Shown in pieces: positions 1 to 9,167 of a stretch of DNA of 64,000 bases. Position 1 is the first letter of the stretch. Each line of letters begins with the position of its first letter. A model generated the notes under the pieces. It was not told the DNA's origin, searched no databases, and was given only the letters and a program-made list of their open reading frames with translations. Source of the stretch: Krasilnikoviella flava. GTDB lineage: Bacteria > Actinomycetota > Actinomycetes > Actinomycetales > Cellulomonadaceae. A program made the translations under genes and the position numbers. The stretch is from contig NZ_FUZQ01000006.1 in NCBI RefSeq assembly GCF_900167525.1, positions 124,001 through 188,000 of the forward strand. The letters are read 5' to 3'.

Positions 1-1984
1 ACGCACCGTCCTCGACGATCTTCTTCGCGTTGTCCCACGCGCCGCCGGAGTTGGCGAGGAAGACGGCCATCAGCACGCCCGCGCCGATCGCGCCGCCGAG
101 GAAGCCGGCCAGCGGACCCACCCCGAGGCCGAAGCCCACGGCGATGGGCGCGAACGCGGCCAGGAGGCCCGGGGTGGCGAGCTCGCGCAGCGAGTCACGG
201 GTGCAGATGTCCACTACCCGGCCGTACTCGGGCCGCTCCTCGTAGGTCATGATCCCGGGGTGCTCGCGGAACTGGCGGCGCACCTCGAAGACGATCGCCC
301 CGGCGGCGCGGGTCACGGCGTCGATGGCGAGGCCGGAGAAGAGGAACACGGTGGCGGCGCCGAGGATCACCCCCACGAGCGTCACGGGCGACACGATCTC
401 GAAGCTGAGCATGGCCGGGACCAGCCCTGCCCCCCGCTCGGCGACCTCGCCCAGGGCGGTCGACACGGCGTCGGCGTACGAGCCGAAGAGCGCGGTCGCG
501 GCGAGCACCGCCGTCGCGATCGCGATGCCCTTGGTGATGGCCTTGGTGGTGTTGCCGACCGCGTCGAGGTCCGTGAGGATCTGCGCGGCCTCCTCGTCGA
601 CCTCGCCCGACATCTCGGCGATGCCCTGCGCGTTGTCGCTCACGGGCCCGAAGGTGTCCATCGCGACGATCACGCCGACCGTGGTGAGCAGGCCACAGCC
701 GGCAAGCGCCACGAGGAAGAGCGAGAGCCAGAGCGACCCGCCCGCGAGCAGGAAGACGCCGCAGATCGCGGCGGCGATCACACCCGCGGTGTAGACGGCG
801 GACTCGAAGCCCACCCCGATGCCGGACAGCACCACGGTGGCCGCGCCGGTGCGCGACGTCGCCGCCACGTGCAGCGTGGGCTTCGATGTCGTGCCCGTGA
901 AGTAGCCGGTGATCCACAGGATGATGCCCGCCAGGACGACGCCGATGACGACGGCCAGCGAGGCGACGACGCGCGGGTCGGCGGTGGCGTCGCCGAGCTC
1001 GGCGGTGCCGGACAGCTCGGCGAAGGAGGACGGCAGGTACACGAAGGCGGCGACCGCGGCCAGCAGGGCGCCGACGACCGCGGAGATGTAGAACCCGCGG
1101 TTGATCGCGGCGAGCCCGTTCTCGCTGCCGCGCACCCGGGTCACGAGCACGCCCAGCAGCGCGACGAAGGCGCCGACGGCGGTGACGATCAGCGGGAAGA
1201 CGAGGCCCTGCTCCCCCATCACGGCCTTGCCGAGGATGAGCGCCGCGACCAGCGTCACCGCGTAGGACTCGAAAAGGTCGGCGGCCATGCCGGCGCAGTC
1301 GCCGACGTTGTCGCCCACGTTGTCGGCGATGGTGGCGGCGTTGCGCGGGTCGTCCTCCGGGATGCCCTGCTCGACCTTGCCGACCAGGTCGGCGCCGACG
1401 TCGGCCGCCTTGGTGAAGATGCCCCCGCCGACGCGCATGAACATGGCCAGCAGCGCGGCGCCGAAGCCGAAGCCCTCCAGCACGGCGGGCGCGTCCGTGC
1501 GGTAGACCAGCACGACGAGCGCAGCCCCCAGCAGGCCCAGCCCCACCACGGACATGCCCACGACGCCGCCGGTGCGGAACGCGATCCGCGCGCCGTCGGC
1601 GCGCCCGTCGGGCCGGGTCGCGGCCGCGGCGACGCGCACGTTGGCACGCACCGCGAGCCACATGCCGAGGTATCCGATGGCGGCGGAGAAGCCTGCACCG
1701 ACGAGGAACGCGATGGACCGCCCCACCCGCACCCCGCCGTCTCCCGGCAGGAGGAACAGCAGCGCGAACACCACGACGGCGAAGAGCGCGAGGGTCCGGA
1801 ACTGGCGGCTCAGGTACGCCGAGGCGCCCTCCTGGACGCCCTGGGCGATCTCCTGCATGCCCGGCGTGCCCTCGGGGGCGGCCAGCACCTGTCTGCGCAG
1901 GGCCGCCGCGCACACGAGGGCGGCCAGCCCGATGACCGCGATGACCGCGACGATCGTGATGCTGCTGGATCCGAACGTGAGCAT
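1..1984 (-). CDS. hppA: K+-independent H+-translocating pyrophosphatase (3' end cut by window edge)
   Basis: Membrane-bound proton pump that hydrolyses cytoplasmic pyrophosphate and moves H+ across the membrane. The frame runs out of the left window edge, so 661 codons are present and the C-terminus is missing. Many hydrophobic segments are visible, the first from about residue 8. Diagnostic motifs: GGGIFTKAADVGADLVGK near residue 185, DNVGDNVGDCAGMAADL near residue 220 and GNTTKA near residue 475. In this family a Lys in GNTTK marks K+-independent enzymes. The ATG is preceded by AAGGAGG at 4-nt spacing. It is transcribed divergently from the sigma factor gene. Identity is certain; the K+ class rests on one residue. 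Confidence 0.97.
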   Translation of the reverse strand, partial: MLTFGSSSITIVAVIAVIGLAALVCAAALRRQVLAAPEGTPGMQEIAQGVQEGASAYLSRQFRTLALFAVVVFALLFLLPGDGGVRVGRSIAFLVGAGFSAAIGYLGMWLAVRANVRVAAAATRPDGRADGARIAFRTGGVVGMSVVGLGLLGAALVVLVYRTDAPAVLEGFGFGAALLAMFMRVGGGIFTKAADVGADLVGKVEQGIPEDDPRNAATIADNVGDNVGDCAGMAADLFESYAVTLVAALILGKAVMGEQGLVFPLIVTAVGAFVALLGVLVTRVRGSENGLAAINRGFYISAVVGALLAAVAAFVYLPSSFAELSGTAELGDATADPRVVASLAVVIGVVLAGIILWITGYFTGTTSKPTLHVAATSRTGAATVVLSGIGVGFESAVYTAGVIAAAICGVFLLAGGSLWLSLFLVALAGCGLLTTVGVIVAMDTFGPVSDNAQGIAEMSGEVDEEAAQILTDLDAVGNTTKAITKGIAIATAVLAATALFGSYADAVSTALGEVAERGAGLVPAMLSFEIVSPVTLVGVILGAATVFLFSGLAIDAVTRAAGAIVFEVRRQFREHPGIMTYEERPEYGRVVDICTRDSLRELATPGLLAAFAPIAVGFGLGVGPLAGFLGGAIGAGVLMAVFLANSGGAWDNAKKIVEDGA

Positions 1985-2079
1985 CCGTCCTCCTTGACGT
2001 GCTTCCTCGACCCGGCGGGGACGGCGGTGACCGCCCGTCGGTAAGGTCCCGCCGTCGCCGTTGACGGCGGGATGCGGGG

Positions 2080-2106
2080 AGTCTACCCACATGTGACGGC
2101 CGTCAC
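2080..2106 (-). promoter_or_regulatory. hppA promoter -10 and CRP/GlxR-like palindrome
   Basis: On the minus strand TAGACT (2085-2080) is a good -10 hexamer for hppA. Just upstream lies the perfect 14-bp palindrome GTGACGGCCGTCAC (2093-2106), which fits the TGTGA-N6-TCAC form of CRP/GlxR-family sites. A similar palindrome precedes acs. Binding by a CRP-type regulator is inferred. Confidence 0.45.
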
Positions 2107-2186
2107 GAACCGCCGTGGAATCCTGTCCCCAACGTTTCCCGTCGCCCGACCGTCCGAGTGGGTGAGGACGACACGGGAGGGGACCC

Positions 2187-2807
2187 ATGAGTCGCTGGGA
2201 GGACCAGCTCGCCGAGCTCGCACGGGCACGAGGGCGTGCGCTGGTCGGGTACGCCTACGTGCTCTGCGGGGACCAACGGCTCGCGGAGGACCTGGTGCAG
2301 GACGCGCTGGTCAAGGTGTTCGCGCGGCTGCGTCGTGGCGCGACCGGTGACGCGCGGGGCGGACCGGGCGTGCATCCGCTCGACGGGGGCGGGACGAGCG
2401 AGGCGTACGTGCGACGCGCGATCCTCACGCTCTTCCTCGACGAGCACCGGCGCACGAAGCGCTGGGCGGCGGCGCGCCCGCTCGTGGCCATCGATGACCG
2501 GGTGCGCGGCGCGGCCTCGGGCGCGACGGCGCGGGCGGACGTCGCCGCCGCGCTCGGGCGCCTGGCCCCGCGCGAGCGGGCGTGCGTCGTCCTGCGGTAC
2601 TTCGAGGACCTCACCGTGCCGCAGGTGGCCGACGCGCTCGGTCTCGCGCAGGGCACCGTCAAGCGCTACCTCGCCGACGCGACGACGACGTTGCGCGACG
2701 TGCTGCGGGTGCCCGACGACGGCGCCGTGCGAGCCACGGGCCGAGCGGCCGGCGGGGGCACCGACCTCACCACGACCACGACGACAGGACGGAGGGCCGG
2801 ACGATGA
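2187..2807 (+). CDS. SigE-family ECF RNA polymerase sigma factor
   Basis: Extracytoplasmic-function sigma factor of 206 residues. Region 2 lies at about residues 10-90, with YAYVLCGDQRLAEDLVQDAL matching the core-binding helix. Region 4 lies at about 115-170: LAPRERACVVLRYFEDLTVP followed by the HTH VADALGLAQGTVKRYLADAT. The region between them is enlarged by a Gly/Asp-rich loop. The ATG at 2187 has GGGAGGGG upstream. Its stop codon overlaps the next gene by ATGA, so the two are translationally coupled, as expected for a sigma factor and its membrane regulator. Target promoters cannot be read from this window. Confidence 0.9.
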   Translation: MSRWEDQLAELARARGRALVGYAYVLCGDQRLAEDLVQDALVKVFARLRRGATGDARGGPGVHPLDGGGTSEAYVRRAILTLFLDEHRRTKRWAAARPLVAIDDRVRGAASGATARADVAAALGRLAPRERACVVLRYFEDLTVPQVADALGLAQGTVKRYLADATTTLRDVLRVPDDGAVRATGRAAGGGTDLTTTTTTGRRAGR

Positions 2808-4216
2808 GCACGAACCACGCGCGGGACGACTGGGCGGACGCCCGCACCGACGAGGCGCTGCGCCGCGAGCTGGACACCCTGGCCGGACTGGGGGCGTCGG
2901 CGTCGACCCTCGACGACGCGCTGGGATCCGTGGGGCGGCGGGTCCGACGCCGGCGCACCGTCAAGCAGGCCGGGATCGGCGCCACGACGCTCGCCGTCGC
3001 CGCGGGGCTGGTGCTGGGGGGTGCCGCGCTGCTGCCCGACGCGCCGCAGCCCCTGCCCGGCCCGGCGAACAGCCCGACGCCGTCGCCGTCCGACGACACG
3101 CCGAGGGACGGCGCGCGCGCCGCCGACCTGATCCGGCCGGGGTACCAGCCGGGCTGGCTCGAGGGAACCGGGCTGACGTGCGGCATGCCCGCCGAGGACG
3201 TGCCCACCACCCGCGCCCAGGGCTACAAGATCCTCGTCGCCGGGGACGACCCGCACCTCGGCGGCCCCGCCACCGACGAGCCGGCGATCCTCCGCCTCGA
3301 CACCTGGACCGTCGTCGGCGAGACGCCGCCCGAGGACGGCGTGCTCACCGGCCCCACCCTCCTGTGGGCGCAGGACGGACAGGTGGTCGACCTCGGGATC
3401 AACATGACCGAGGACCCGGTCGACGTCCGGCCCGGGCGGATCGACCGGACGGCCGAGGACTCCACCCTCACGACGTGCGCGCCGGACGGCGAGGCCGAGG
3501 GCACCACCTCCTACGCGACGCCCCTGCCCGACGGCGAGTACCAGGTCACGCCCTACGACGTCGTGTGGTCGGACGACTTCCAGGAGCACGTCGTCGTCGC
3601 GGGCCCGTGGCTCGACGTCCGCGTGGATGCCGACGGCGCGACGCTCATCGCCCCGCTCGACACCGCCGGAGAGGCGAGCGACACGGCCTCCGAGGTGGGC
3701 GACTGCTCTGCGGCAGGCCTCGACGTGCCGGAGCCGGACGTCGCCGAGCTCCCCGAGCCCGTGCAGGACACCGCGCGGACTCTCCTCGAGGCGGCCACGA
3801 GCTGCGACGACCAGGCGCTCACCACGCTCGCCGAGGCGGCCGGGCGGCATGACCTGAACTGGGGCGGGCAGCCGCCGCGCGACACTTTCGCGCTCCCCGA
3901 CGCCGAGCAGGACGACGACGTGTACGCGATCCTCGCGCGGCTGCTCGTGGGGACGACGCCCTGTGTGATCGAGTCGCAGGGCGACGACGGCGTCGAGCGG
4001 GCGTACTCGTGGCCGCGCGTGAACCCCGGCGGGTGCGAGGCGACGACCGAGGACTGGCAGGACGCCGTCGACGCGGGCGCGATCACCGCGCGCGAGGCGG
4101 AGGAGATGCGCGACGCGGGACGGTCCGGCTACGAGGGCTGGCGGGTCGTGATCCGCGAGGACGGCGGCTGGATGCAGTTCGTCGACGGGTACCTGGGGCC
4201 GCCGCGCGGCGAGTGA
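2804..4216 (+). CDS. Sigma-factor-linked single-pass membrane protein (putative anti-sigma)
   Basis: Protein of 470 residues with a short cytoplasmic N-terminus, an Arg-rich stretch (about residues 45-52), one TM helix (about 57-77), and a long acidic extracytoplasmic region that begins with a Pro-rich linker. No HxxxCxxC zinc motif is present, so it is not a ZAS-type anti-sigma factor. Translational coupling by ATGA to the ECF sigma gene and the N-in topology suggest that it holds or senses for that sigma factor. The outer domain is not a family I recognise. Cys residues are scattered through the outer part and could form disulfides. Anti-sigma function is inferred from context only. Confidence 0.7.
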   Translation: MSTNHARDDWADARTDEALRRELDTLAGLGASASTLDDALGSVGRRVRRRRTVKQAGIGATTLAVAAGLVLGGAALLPDAPQPLPGPANSPTPSPSDDTPRDGARAADLIRPGYQPGWLEGTGLTCGMPAEDVPTTRAQGYKILVAGDDPHLGGPATDEPAILRLDTWTVVGETPPEDGVLTGPTLLWAQDGQVVDLGINMTEDPVDVRPGRIDRTAEDSTLTTCAPDGEAEGTTSYATPLPDGEYQVTPYDVVWSDDFQEHVVVAGPWLDVRVDADGATLIAPLDTAGEASDTASEVGDCSAAGLDVPEPDVAELPEPVQDTARTLLEAATSCDDQALTTLAEAAGRHDLNWGGQPPRDTFALPDAEQDDDVYAILARLLVGTTPCVIESQGDDGVERAYSWPRVNPGGCEATTEDWQDAVDAGAITAREAEEMRDAGRSGYEGWRVVIREDGGWMQFVDGYLGPPRGE

Positions 4217-4270
4217 CCCGCGCCCCGGTGCCGCACCTGCGGCGCGGGCCGGCGTGGGAAGATGACGGTC

Positions 4271-5587
4271 ATGCCCGACGTCGTCCCCGCAGCAGCCCGT
4301 GCCCACACCGAGGACCTGGGGGCGTTCGTCTCCGCCTCGCCGTCGTCGTACCACGCCGCCGCGGAGGTGGCCCGACGCGCGGAGGCCGCCGGCTTCGCGC
4401 GGCTGGACGAGACGGCCGCGTGGGACGTCGCGCCCGGCGGCCGCTACGTCGTCGTCCGCGACGGCTCGGTCATCGCGTTCGCGGTGCCGCCGACGGCCGG
4501 CGCGACGACGCCGTTCACCATCCTCGGCACGCACACCGACTCCACCGGGTTCAAGCTCAAGCCGAAGCCGACCACCGGTCGCGACGGCTGGGTGCAGGCC
4601 GGCGTCGAGGTGTACGGCGGGCCTCTGCTCAACTCCTGGCTGGACCGCGAGGTGGAGCTCGCCGGCCGGCTGGTGACGTCGGACGGCTCAGGTCGCACGG
4701 TCGAGCACCTGGTGCGCACCGGCCCGATCGCGCGCATCCCGCAGCTCGCCATCCACCTCGACCGGTCGGCCAACGACGGCCTGACGCTCGACAAGCAGCG
4801 GCACACGCAGCCCGTCGTCGGCCTCGGCGACGTGTCGCAGGCCGACGTGCTCGCGGAGCTCGCCGCCGCGGCCGGCGCGGACGGTGAGGGCGTGGACGCC
4901 GCCGACGTGCTCGGCTACGACGTCGTGCTGGCCGAGACGCAGCCGCCGCGCGCCTTCGGCATCGGCGAGGCGCTGTGGGCGTCGCCGCGCCTGGACAACC
5001 AGCTCTCGACGCACGCCGCGATCGTGGCGCTGCTCGCCGTGGCGCCCGAGGACCTCACGGGGATCGGCGTCGTCGCGGCGTTCGACCACGAGGAGATCGG
5101 CTCGGGGTCGCGCTCGGGCGCGGCCGGCCCCTTCCTCGAGGACGTGCTGCGGCGGGTGTCGGCCGGGCTGGGCGCGGCGGAGGACGAGCGGGCCCGCGCG
5201 TTCGCGGCGTCGCTGTGCGTGTCGTCCGACGTCGGGCACGCGGTGCACCCGAACTACCCGGAGCGGCACGACCCGGCGAACCACCCCCACGCGGGCGGCG
5301 GCCCGATCCTCAAGATCAACGCCAACCAGCGCTACGCGACCGACGCGCACGGGGCCGCGCGCTGGCAGGCGGCGTGCGCCGCGGCCGGGGTGCCGAGCCA
5401 GGAGTTCGTCTCGAACAACACGGTGCCCTGCGGCTCCACGACGGGCCCGATCACCGCGACCCGCCTCGGCATCCGCGTGGTCGACGTCGGCGCCGCGATC
5501 CTGTCGATGCACTCCGCGCGCGAGCTCACCGCCGTCGTCGACCCCTGGTACCTGTCCCGCGCCATGCAGGCCGTGCTCGCCGGCTGA
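4271..5587 (+). CDS. M18-family aminopeptidase
   Basis: Cytoplasmic co-catalytic zinc aminopeptidase of 438 residues, close to the usual 430-450 of bacterial M18 enzymes, releasing N-terminal residues from peptides. Motifs: GTHTDST (His/Asp ligands near residues 88 and 90), FDHEEIGSGSRSGA carrying the catalytic and ligand acidic residues, a SSDVGHAVHPNYPERHDP segment, and the C-terminal SMHSARE ligand motif. Two in-frame ATGs exist, at 4262 and 4271. I chose 4271 because GAAGAT, a plausible -10, lies 7 nt before it and GGGAAG sits at 9-nt spacing; the other ATG has neither. It appears to be a single-gene unit. Confidence 0.93.
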   Translation: MPDVVPAAARAHTEDLGAFVSASPSSYHAAAEVARRAEAAGFARLDETAAWDVAPGGRYVVVRDGSVIAFAVPPTAGATTPFTILGTHTDSTGFKLKPKPTTGRDGWVQAGVEVYGGPLLNSWLDREVELAGRLVTSDGSGRTVEHLVRTGPIARIPQLAIHLDRSANDGLTLDKQRHTQPVVGLGDVSQADVLAELAAAAGADGEGVDAADVLGYDVVLAETQPPRAFGIGEALWASPRLDNQLSTHAAIVALLAVAPEDLTGIGVVAAFDHEEIGSGSRSGAAGPFLEDVLRRVSAGLGAAEDERARAFAASLCVSSDVGHAVHPNYPERHDPANHPHAGGGPILKINANQRYATDAHGAARWQAACAAAGVPSQEFVSNNTVPCGSTTGPITATRLGIRVVDVGAAILSMHSARELTAVVDPWYLSRAMQAVLAG

Positions 5588-5612
5588 CGAGACCGACCGG
5601 CGGTCGTCGTGC

Positions 5613-6404
5613 TCAGCGGAGGCCGAGCTTGCGGGTGCAGTGCGGCCACTGCCCCCAGCCGGCGCGGTCCTGCAGGATCTGCGCCCGCTTGGTCTGCTCA
5701 CCCTTGCCGTGGCGGTGCGGCAGGCCCTTGCCGCCGACGGCGTGCCACGTGCGGCCGGTGAACTGGTACATGCCGTAGAACCCGTTGCCCGTGTTGGTAC
5801 GCGGGTTGCCGCCCGACTCGCAGCGCGCGAGCTGTCCCCACACGTTGCGCTTCGTGATGCGGCTCGTCGAGATCCAGCCCGTCCTGCCGCCGGGCGCGCG
5901 CACCTTGACGCGGTTGCTGTCGCGGCCTGTGGTGCGGGCCAGGACTGCGACCTTCGTGCCGAGGCGCACCTTCTTGACGACCTTGGACCCCGAGCCGATG
6001 TCCTTCGTCAGCGCGACCCGGCCCTTGGTGTAGCGGGTGCCGGAGACGTCCTTGAGCTTGACCGGCGTCACGGCCTTCTTGGAGACCCAGCCCACCTTGC
6101 CGGCGGGGGTCCGCACCTGGAGGCGGTACGTGCCGCGGTCCAGGACGCGCAGCTTCGTGCCGTCGTCGGGCCGGGCGACGGTCCGGGACCGGCTGGACGG
6201 CGTCTTCGTGAGGGGCGCCTTGTTCCACTTGACCCAGCGGACGCCGCCGCCAGTGGCAGCGGTGCGCACGGACTGTGTGACGGCGGACACGGGAGCGGCG
6301 GAGGCAGGGGTCGCGGAGGCCACGGCCGGCACCACCATGGCGGAGGTGACGAGCGCGCCGGCGACTGCGGCCACGACGGAACGACGGGCGGTGGATCGAG
6401 GCAT
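5613..6404 (-). CDS. Secreted Rpf-type transglycosylase with SH3-like repeats
   Basis: Resuscitation-promoting-factor-like muralytic enzyme of 263 residues, exported to act on peptidoglycan. A Sec signal peptide ends near residue 37 (AxA). Two SH3-like cell-wall-binding modules follow at about 55-112 and 122-185; both contain the pair VRTPAGKVGWVS / VRAPGGRTGWIS. The C-terminal Rpf fold (about 188-263) has the catalytic Glu196 in CESGG and the paired cysteines Cys195 and Cys256. Order is signal, SH3, SH3, Rpf. It is divergent from the helicase gene, and an unusual inverted repeat lies 44 bp upstream. No c-di-AMP riboswitch, the control often seen for such genes, was found. Confidence 0.93.
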   Translation of the reverse strand: MPRSTARRSVVAAVAGALVTSAMVVPAVASATPASAAPVSAVTQSVRTAATGGGVRWVKWNKAPLTKTPSSRSRTVARPDDGTKLRVLDRGTYRLQVRTPAGKVGWVSKKAVTPVKLKDVSGTRYTKGRVALTKDIGSGSKVVKKVRLGTKVAVLARTTGRDSNRVKVRAPGGRTGWISTSRITKRNVWGQLARCESGGNPRTNTGNGFYGMYQFTGRTWHAVGGKGLPHRHGKGEQTKRAQILQDRAGWGQWPHCTRKLGLR

Positions 6405-6447
6405 GCGTACCAGGGAACGATGTCACGATCGGATAACAAAGCCCGAG

Positions 6448-6492
6448 CGTGAATGCACACACTCCCTTCACCTGAAAGGGGTGTCATTCACG
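6448..6492. promoter_or_regulatory. Imperfect inverted repeat in the rpf/helicase divergent region
   Basis: The outer arms CGTGAATG (6448-6455) and CATTCACG (6485-6492) are perfect complements. Inside them, CACACACTCCCTT and AAAGGGGTGT are partly complementary around a short centre (CACCTG). The element could be an operator or a hairpin in the rpf leader; no regulator was identified. Confidence 0.5.
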
Positions 6493-6620
6493 TTCAAAAC
6501 CCGATAGTGCGGTTGTTCTGCACGGATACCCCTATGGCGGACATGCCCGGCCTGCTCTCCCGGGCGCCCTCGCCCGCCGTCCCGCCGGACAGGTCGCCGC
6601 GCGGTGCGAGACTGTGGCCC

Positions 6621-9167
6621 GTGCCCGCCGACCCCGCCACCGCACCCGGGCAGCACCCGCTGCTCGACGTGCTGACCGCGCACGGGGCCCGGGCCGACCG
6701 CCTCACGCACGTCCGCACCTTCCCGGCGCGCGCCGGCGTGACCGTCGACTGGCCGGCGTGGGCGGAGCCGGGCGTGGTGGACGGCTACCGGTCGCTGGGG
6801 GTCGAGCGTCCGTGGGCGCACCAGGTCGAGGCGGCCGACGCCGCCTGGCGCGGGCGACACGTGGCGCTCGCGACGTCCACCGGCTCGGGCAAGTCGCTCG
6901 CGTTCTGGCTCCCCGCGCTCACCGCGGTGCGCGGCCCCGCGCCCGCGACCGTGCTCTACCTGTCGCCCACCAAGGCGCTCGCGGCCGACCAGCTCGCCGG
7001 GCTCGAGAGGCTCGTCGCGGCCATGCCCGAGCCGGGCCCCGGCCCCGCGGCGCGTCCGCGCGTCGCGACCTGCGACGGCGACACGCCCACCGAGGAGCGG
7101 CGCTGGGTCACGGAGCACGCCGACGTGGTGCTCACCAACCCCGACTTCCTGCACTTCTCCCTGCTGCCCGGCCATCGCCGCTGGGCGCGGCTGCTGCGCG
7201 GGCTGCGGTACGTCGTCGTCGACGAGGGCCACGCCTACCGGGGCGTCTTCGGCGCCCACGTGTCCCTGGTGCTGCGGCGGCTCGCGCGGCTGGCCGCCCA
7301 CTACCGGCCGTCGGACCGGCTCGCGCCGGAGGGCTCGGCGACCCTCGGCAAGATCGTCTTCGTGGTCGCGAGCGCGACGACGGCGGAGCCCGCGGCGAGC
7401 ACCGGGCGACTGGTCGGCGTGCCGCCCGAGGACGTCGTGACGGTCACCGCCGACTCCTCGCCCGCCGGCCGGCGCACGTTCGCGCTGTGGCAGCCGCCGG
7501 AGGTCGCCGGGTTCGAGCGCTCGCGCGCGGCCGCCGGTGAGGCGCCGTCGCACGACGACGACCCGTGGGCGCTGCCCGACCCGCTCGACCCGTCCCACAC
7601 CGAGCACGAGTCCGAGCCGGTGCTCACGACCCGCGGCACCGCCGAGCACCCGCGCCGGTCGGCGACCGCCGAGGCGGCGGACCTGCTCGCCGACCTCACC
7701 GCGCACGGGGCCCGCACCCTCGCGTTCACCCGGTCCCGGCGGGGGGCCGAGTCCGTGGCCCAGCAGGCGCGCGACCACCTGCGCCCCGTGGCCGCGGGGC
7801 TCGAGGCGCGGGTGGCCAGCTACCGGGGCGGCTACCTGCCGGAGGAGCGACGCGCCCTCGAGGAGGCGCTGCGCACCGGCGAGCTGCGCGGGCTCGCCAC
7901 GACCAACGCGCTCGAGCTCGGCGTCGACATCTCCGGTCTGGACGCCGTCCTCGTCGCGGGCTGGCCCGGCACCCGAGTGTCGTTGTGGCAGCAGGCCGGC
8001 CGCGCCGGGCGGGCGGGCGCCGAGGGCCTGGTGACCTTCGTCGCGCGCGAGGATCCCCTCGACACCTACCTCGTGACCCATCCCGAGGCGGTCTTCGACG
8101 CCGCGCTCGAGGCCACCGTCTTCGACCCGGCAAACCCGCACGTCCTGGCCCCGCAGCTGTGCGCCGCGGCGCAGGAGGTGCCGCTGCGCGCCGAGGACCT
8201 CGCCGCCTTCGGCGACCCGCGTGCGGTGCGCGACGTGCTCGACGTCCTCGTAGCACGCGGCGCGCTGCGGCGCCGGCCGTCGGGGTGGTACTGGACACAC
8301 GCGCAGCCCGCATCGGCGATGGCGGACCTGCGTGGCTCCGGCGGGCGACCGGTGCGGGTGGTGGAGGCGACGACGGGTCGCCTGCTCGGCACCGTGGACG
8401 CCGGGTCCGCGGACGGCCAGGTGCACGACGGCGCGGTGTACGTGCACCAGGGGGCGACGTTCGTCGTGGACCACCTGGACCTCACCGACCACGTGGCGTT
8501 CGTCGTGCGCAAGGACGTCGAGCACGGCACCTGGTCGCACGAGGTCATGGAGATCGCGCTCGACGACCAGGGCCAGCGGCCCACCGAGACGCGCGAGTGG
8601 GGCCCGGTGCGGTGGGGCCTCGGCCCCGTCGAGGTCACGAGCCAGGTGGTGAGCTTCCAGCGCCGCCGCCTGCCCGACATGCAGGTGCTCGGCACGGAAG
8701 CTCTCGACCTGCCCTCGCGCACGCTCGCCACGACCGCCGTCTGGTGGTCCGTGCCGGACTTCGTGCTGCGGGCGGCGGGCGTCTCTGCCGACGAGACGCC
8801 GGGCGCCCTGCACGCGGCCGAGCACGCGTCGATCGGGCTGCTGCCGCTGCTCGCCACCTGCGACCGGTGGGACCTGGGCGGCGTGTCCACCGAGGTGCAT
8901 CCCGACACCGGCGAGGCCACCGTCTTCGTGTACGACGCGTACCCGGGTGGCGCGGGATTCGCCGAGCGCGGGTACGAGCTCGGCGCCCGCTGGCTGCGCG
9001 CCACGCGCGACGCGATCGCCGCCTGCGCCTGCGCGGAGGGCTGCCCGGCGTGCGTCCAGTCGCCCAAGTGCGGCAGCGACAACGCGCCTCTCGACAAGTC
9101 CGCAGCCCTGCGCTTGTTGGATGCCGTGCTGAGCCACGCGCCGGCGGAACCTACCATCGTGAGGTGA
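6621..9167 (+). CDS. DEAD/H-box helicase with C-terminal DUF1998 zinc-cysteine domain (Rv3649-like)
   Basis: Large SF2 helicase of 848 residues. Walker A TSTGSGKS near residue 87 and the DEGH box in VVVDEGHAYRG near 198 define the first RecA domain. The second carries TTNALELGVDISGLDAV and QQAGRAGRAG. The C-terminal region (from about 560) ends with a Cys cluster CACAEGCPACVQSPKC near residues 801-816, typical of the MrfA/YprA-Hrq1 group linked to DNA repair. The start GTG was chosen because GAGACT lies 7 nt before it; an in-frame ATG at 6534 lacks a ribosome site. Its stop overlaps the CitE-like gene by GTGA. The M. tuberculosis counterpart also neighbours the Tad locus. Confidence 0.92.
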   Translation: MPADPATAPGQHPLLDVLTAHGARADRLTHVRTFPARAGVTVDWPAWAEPGVVDGYRSLGVERPWAHQVEAADAAWRGRHVALATSTGSGKSLAFWLPALTAVRGPAPATVLYLSPTKALAADQLAGLERLVAAMPEPGPGPAARPRVATCDGDTPTEERRWVTEHADVVLTNPDFLHFSLLPGHRRWARLLRGLRYVVVDEGHAYRGVFGAHVSLVLRRLARLAAHYRPSDRLAPEGSATLGKIVFVVASATTAEPAASTGRLVGVPPEDVVTVTADSSPAGRRTFALWQPPEVAGFERSRAAAGEAPSHDDDPWALPDPLDPSHTEHESEPVLTTRGTAEHPRRSATAEAADLLADLTAHGARTLAFTRSRRGAESVAQQARDHLRPVAAGLEARVASYRGGYLPEERRALEEALRTGELRGLATTNALELGVDISGLDAVLVAGWPGTRVSLWQQAGRAGRAGAEGLVTFVAREDPLDTYLVTHPEAVFDAALEATVFDPANPHVLAPQLCAAAQEVPLRAEDLAAFGDPRAVRDVLDVLVARGALRRRPSGWYWTHAQPASAMADLRGSGGRPVRVVEATTGRLLGTVDAGSADGQVHDGAVYVHQGATFVVDHLDLTDHVAFVVRKDVEHGTWSHEVMEIALDDQGQRPTETREWGPVRWGLGPVEVTSQVVSFQRRRLPDMQVLGTEALDLPSRTLATTAVWWSVPDFVLRAAGVSADETPGALHAAEHASIGLLPLLATCDRWDLGGVSTEVHPDTGEATVFVYDAYPGGAGFAERGYELGARWLRATRDAIAACACAEGCPACVQSPKCGSDNAPLDKSAALRLLDAVLSHAPAEPTIVR

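Noticed and set aside
260-2044. 594-codon plus-strand ORF opposite hppA
   Set aside because: Composition is His/Gly/Arg/Asp-rich shadow coding; the minus strand encodes a clear pyrophosphatase.
5613-6620. c-di-AMP (ydaO) riboswitch before the Rpf-type gene
   Set aside because: The region upstream is too short and lacks the conserved GGGGAACC and GGGGTGAA elements.
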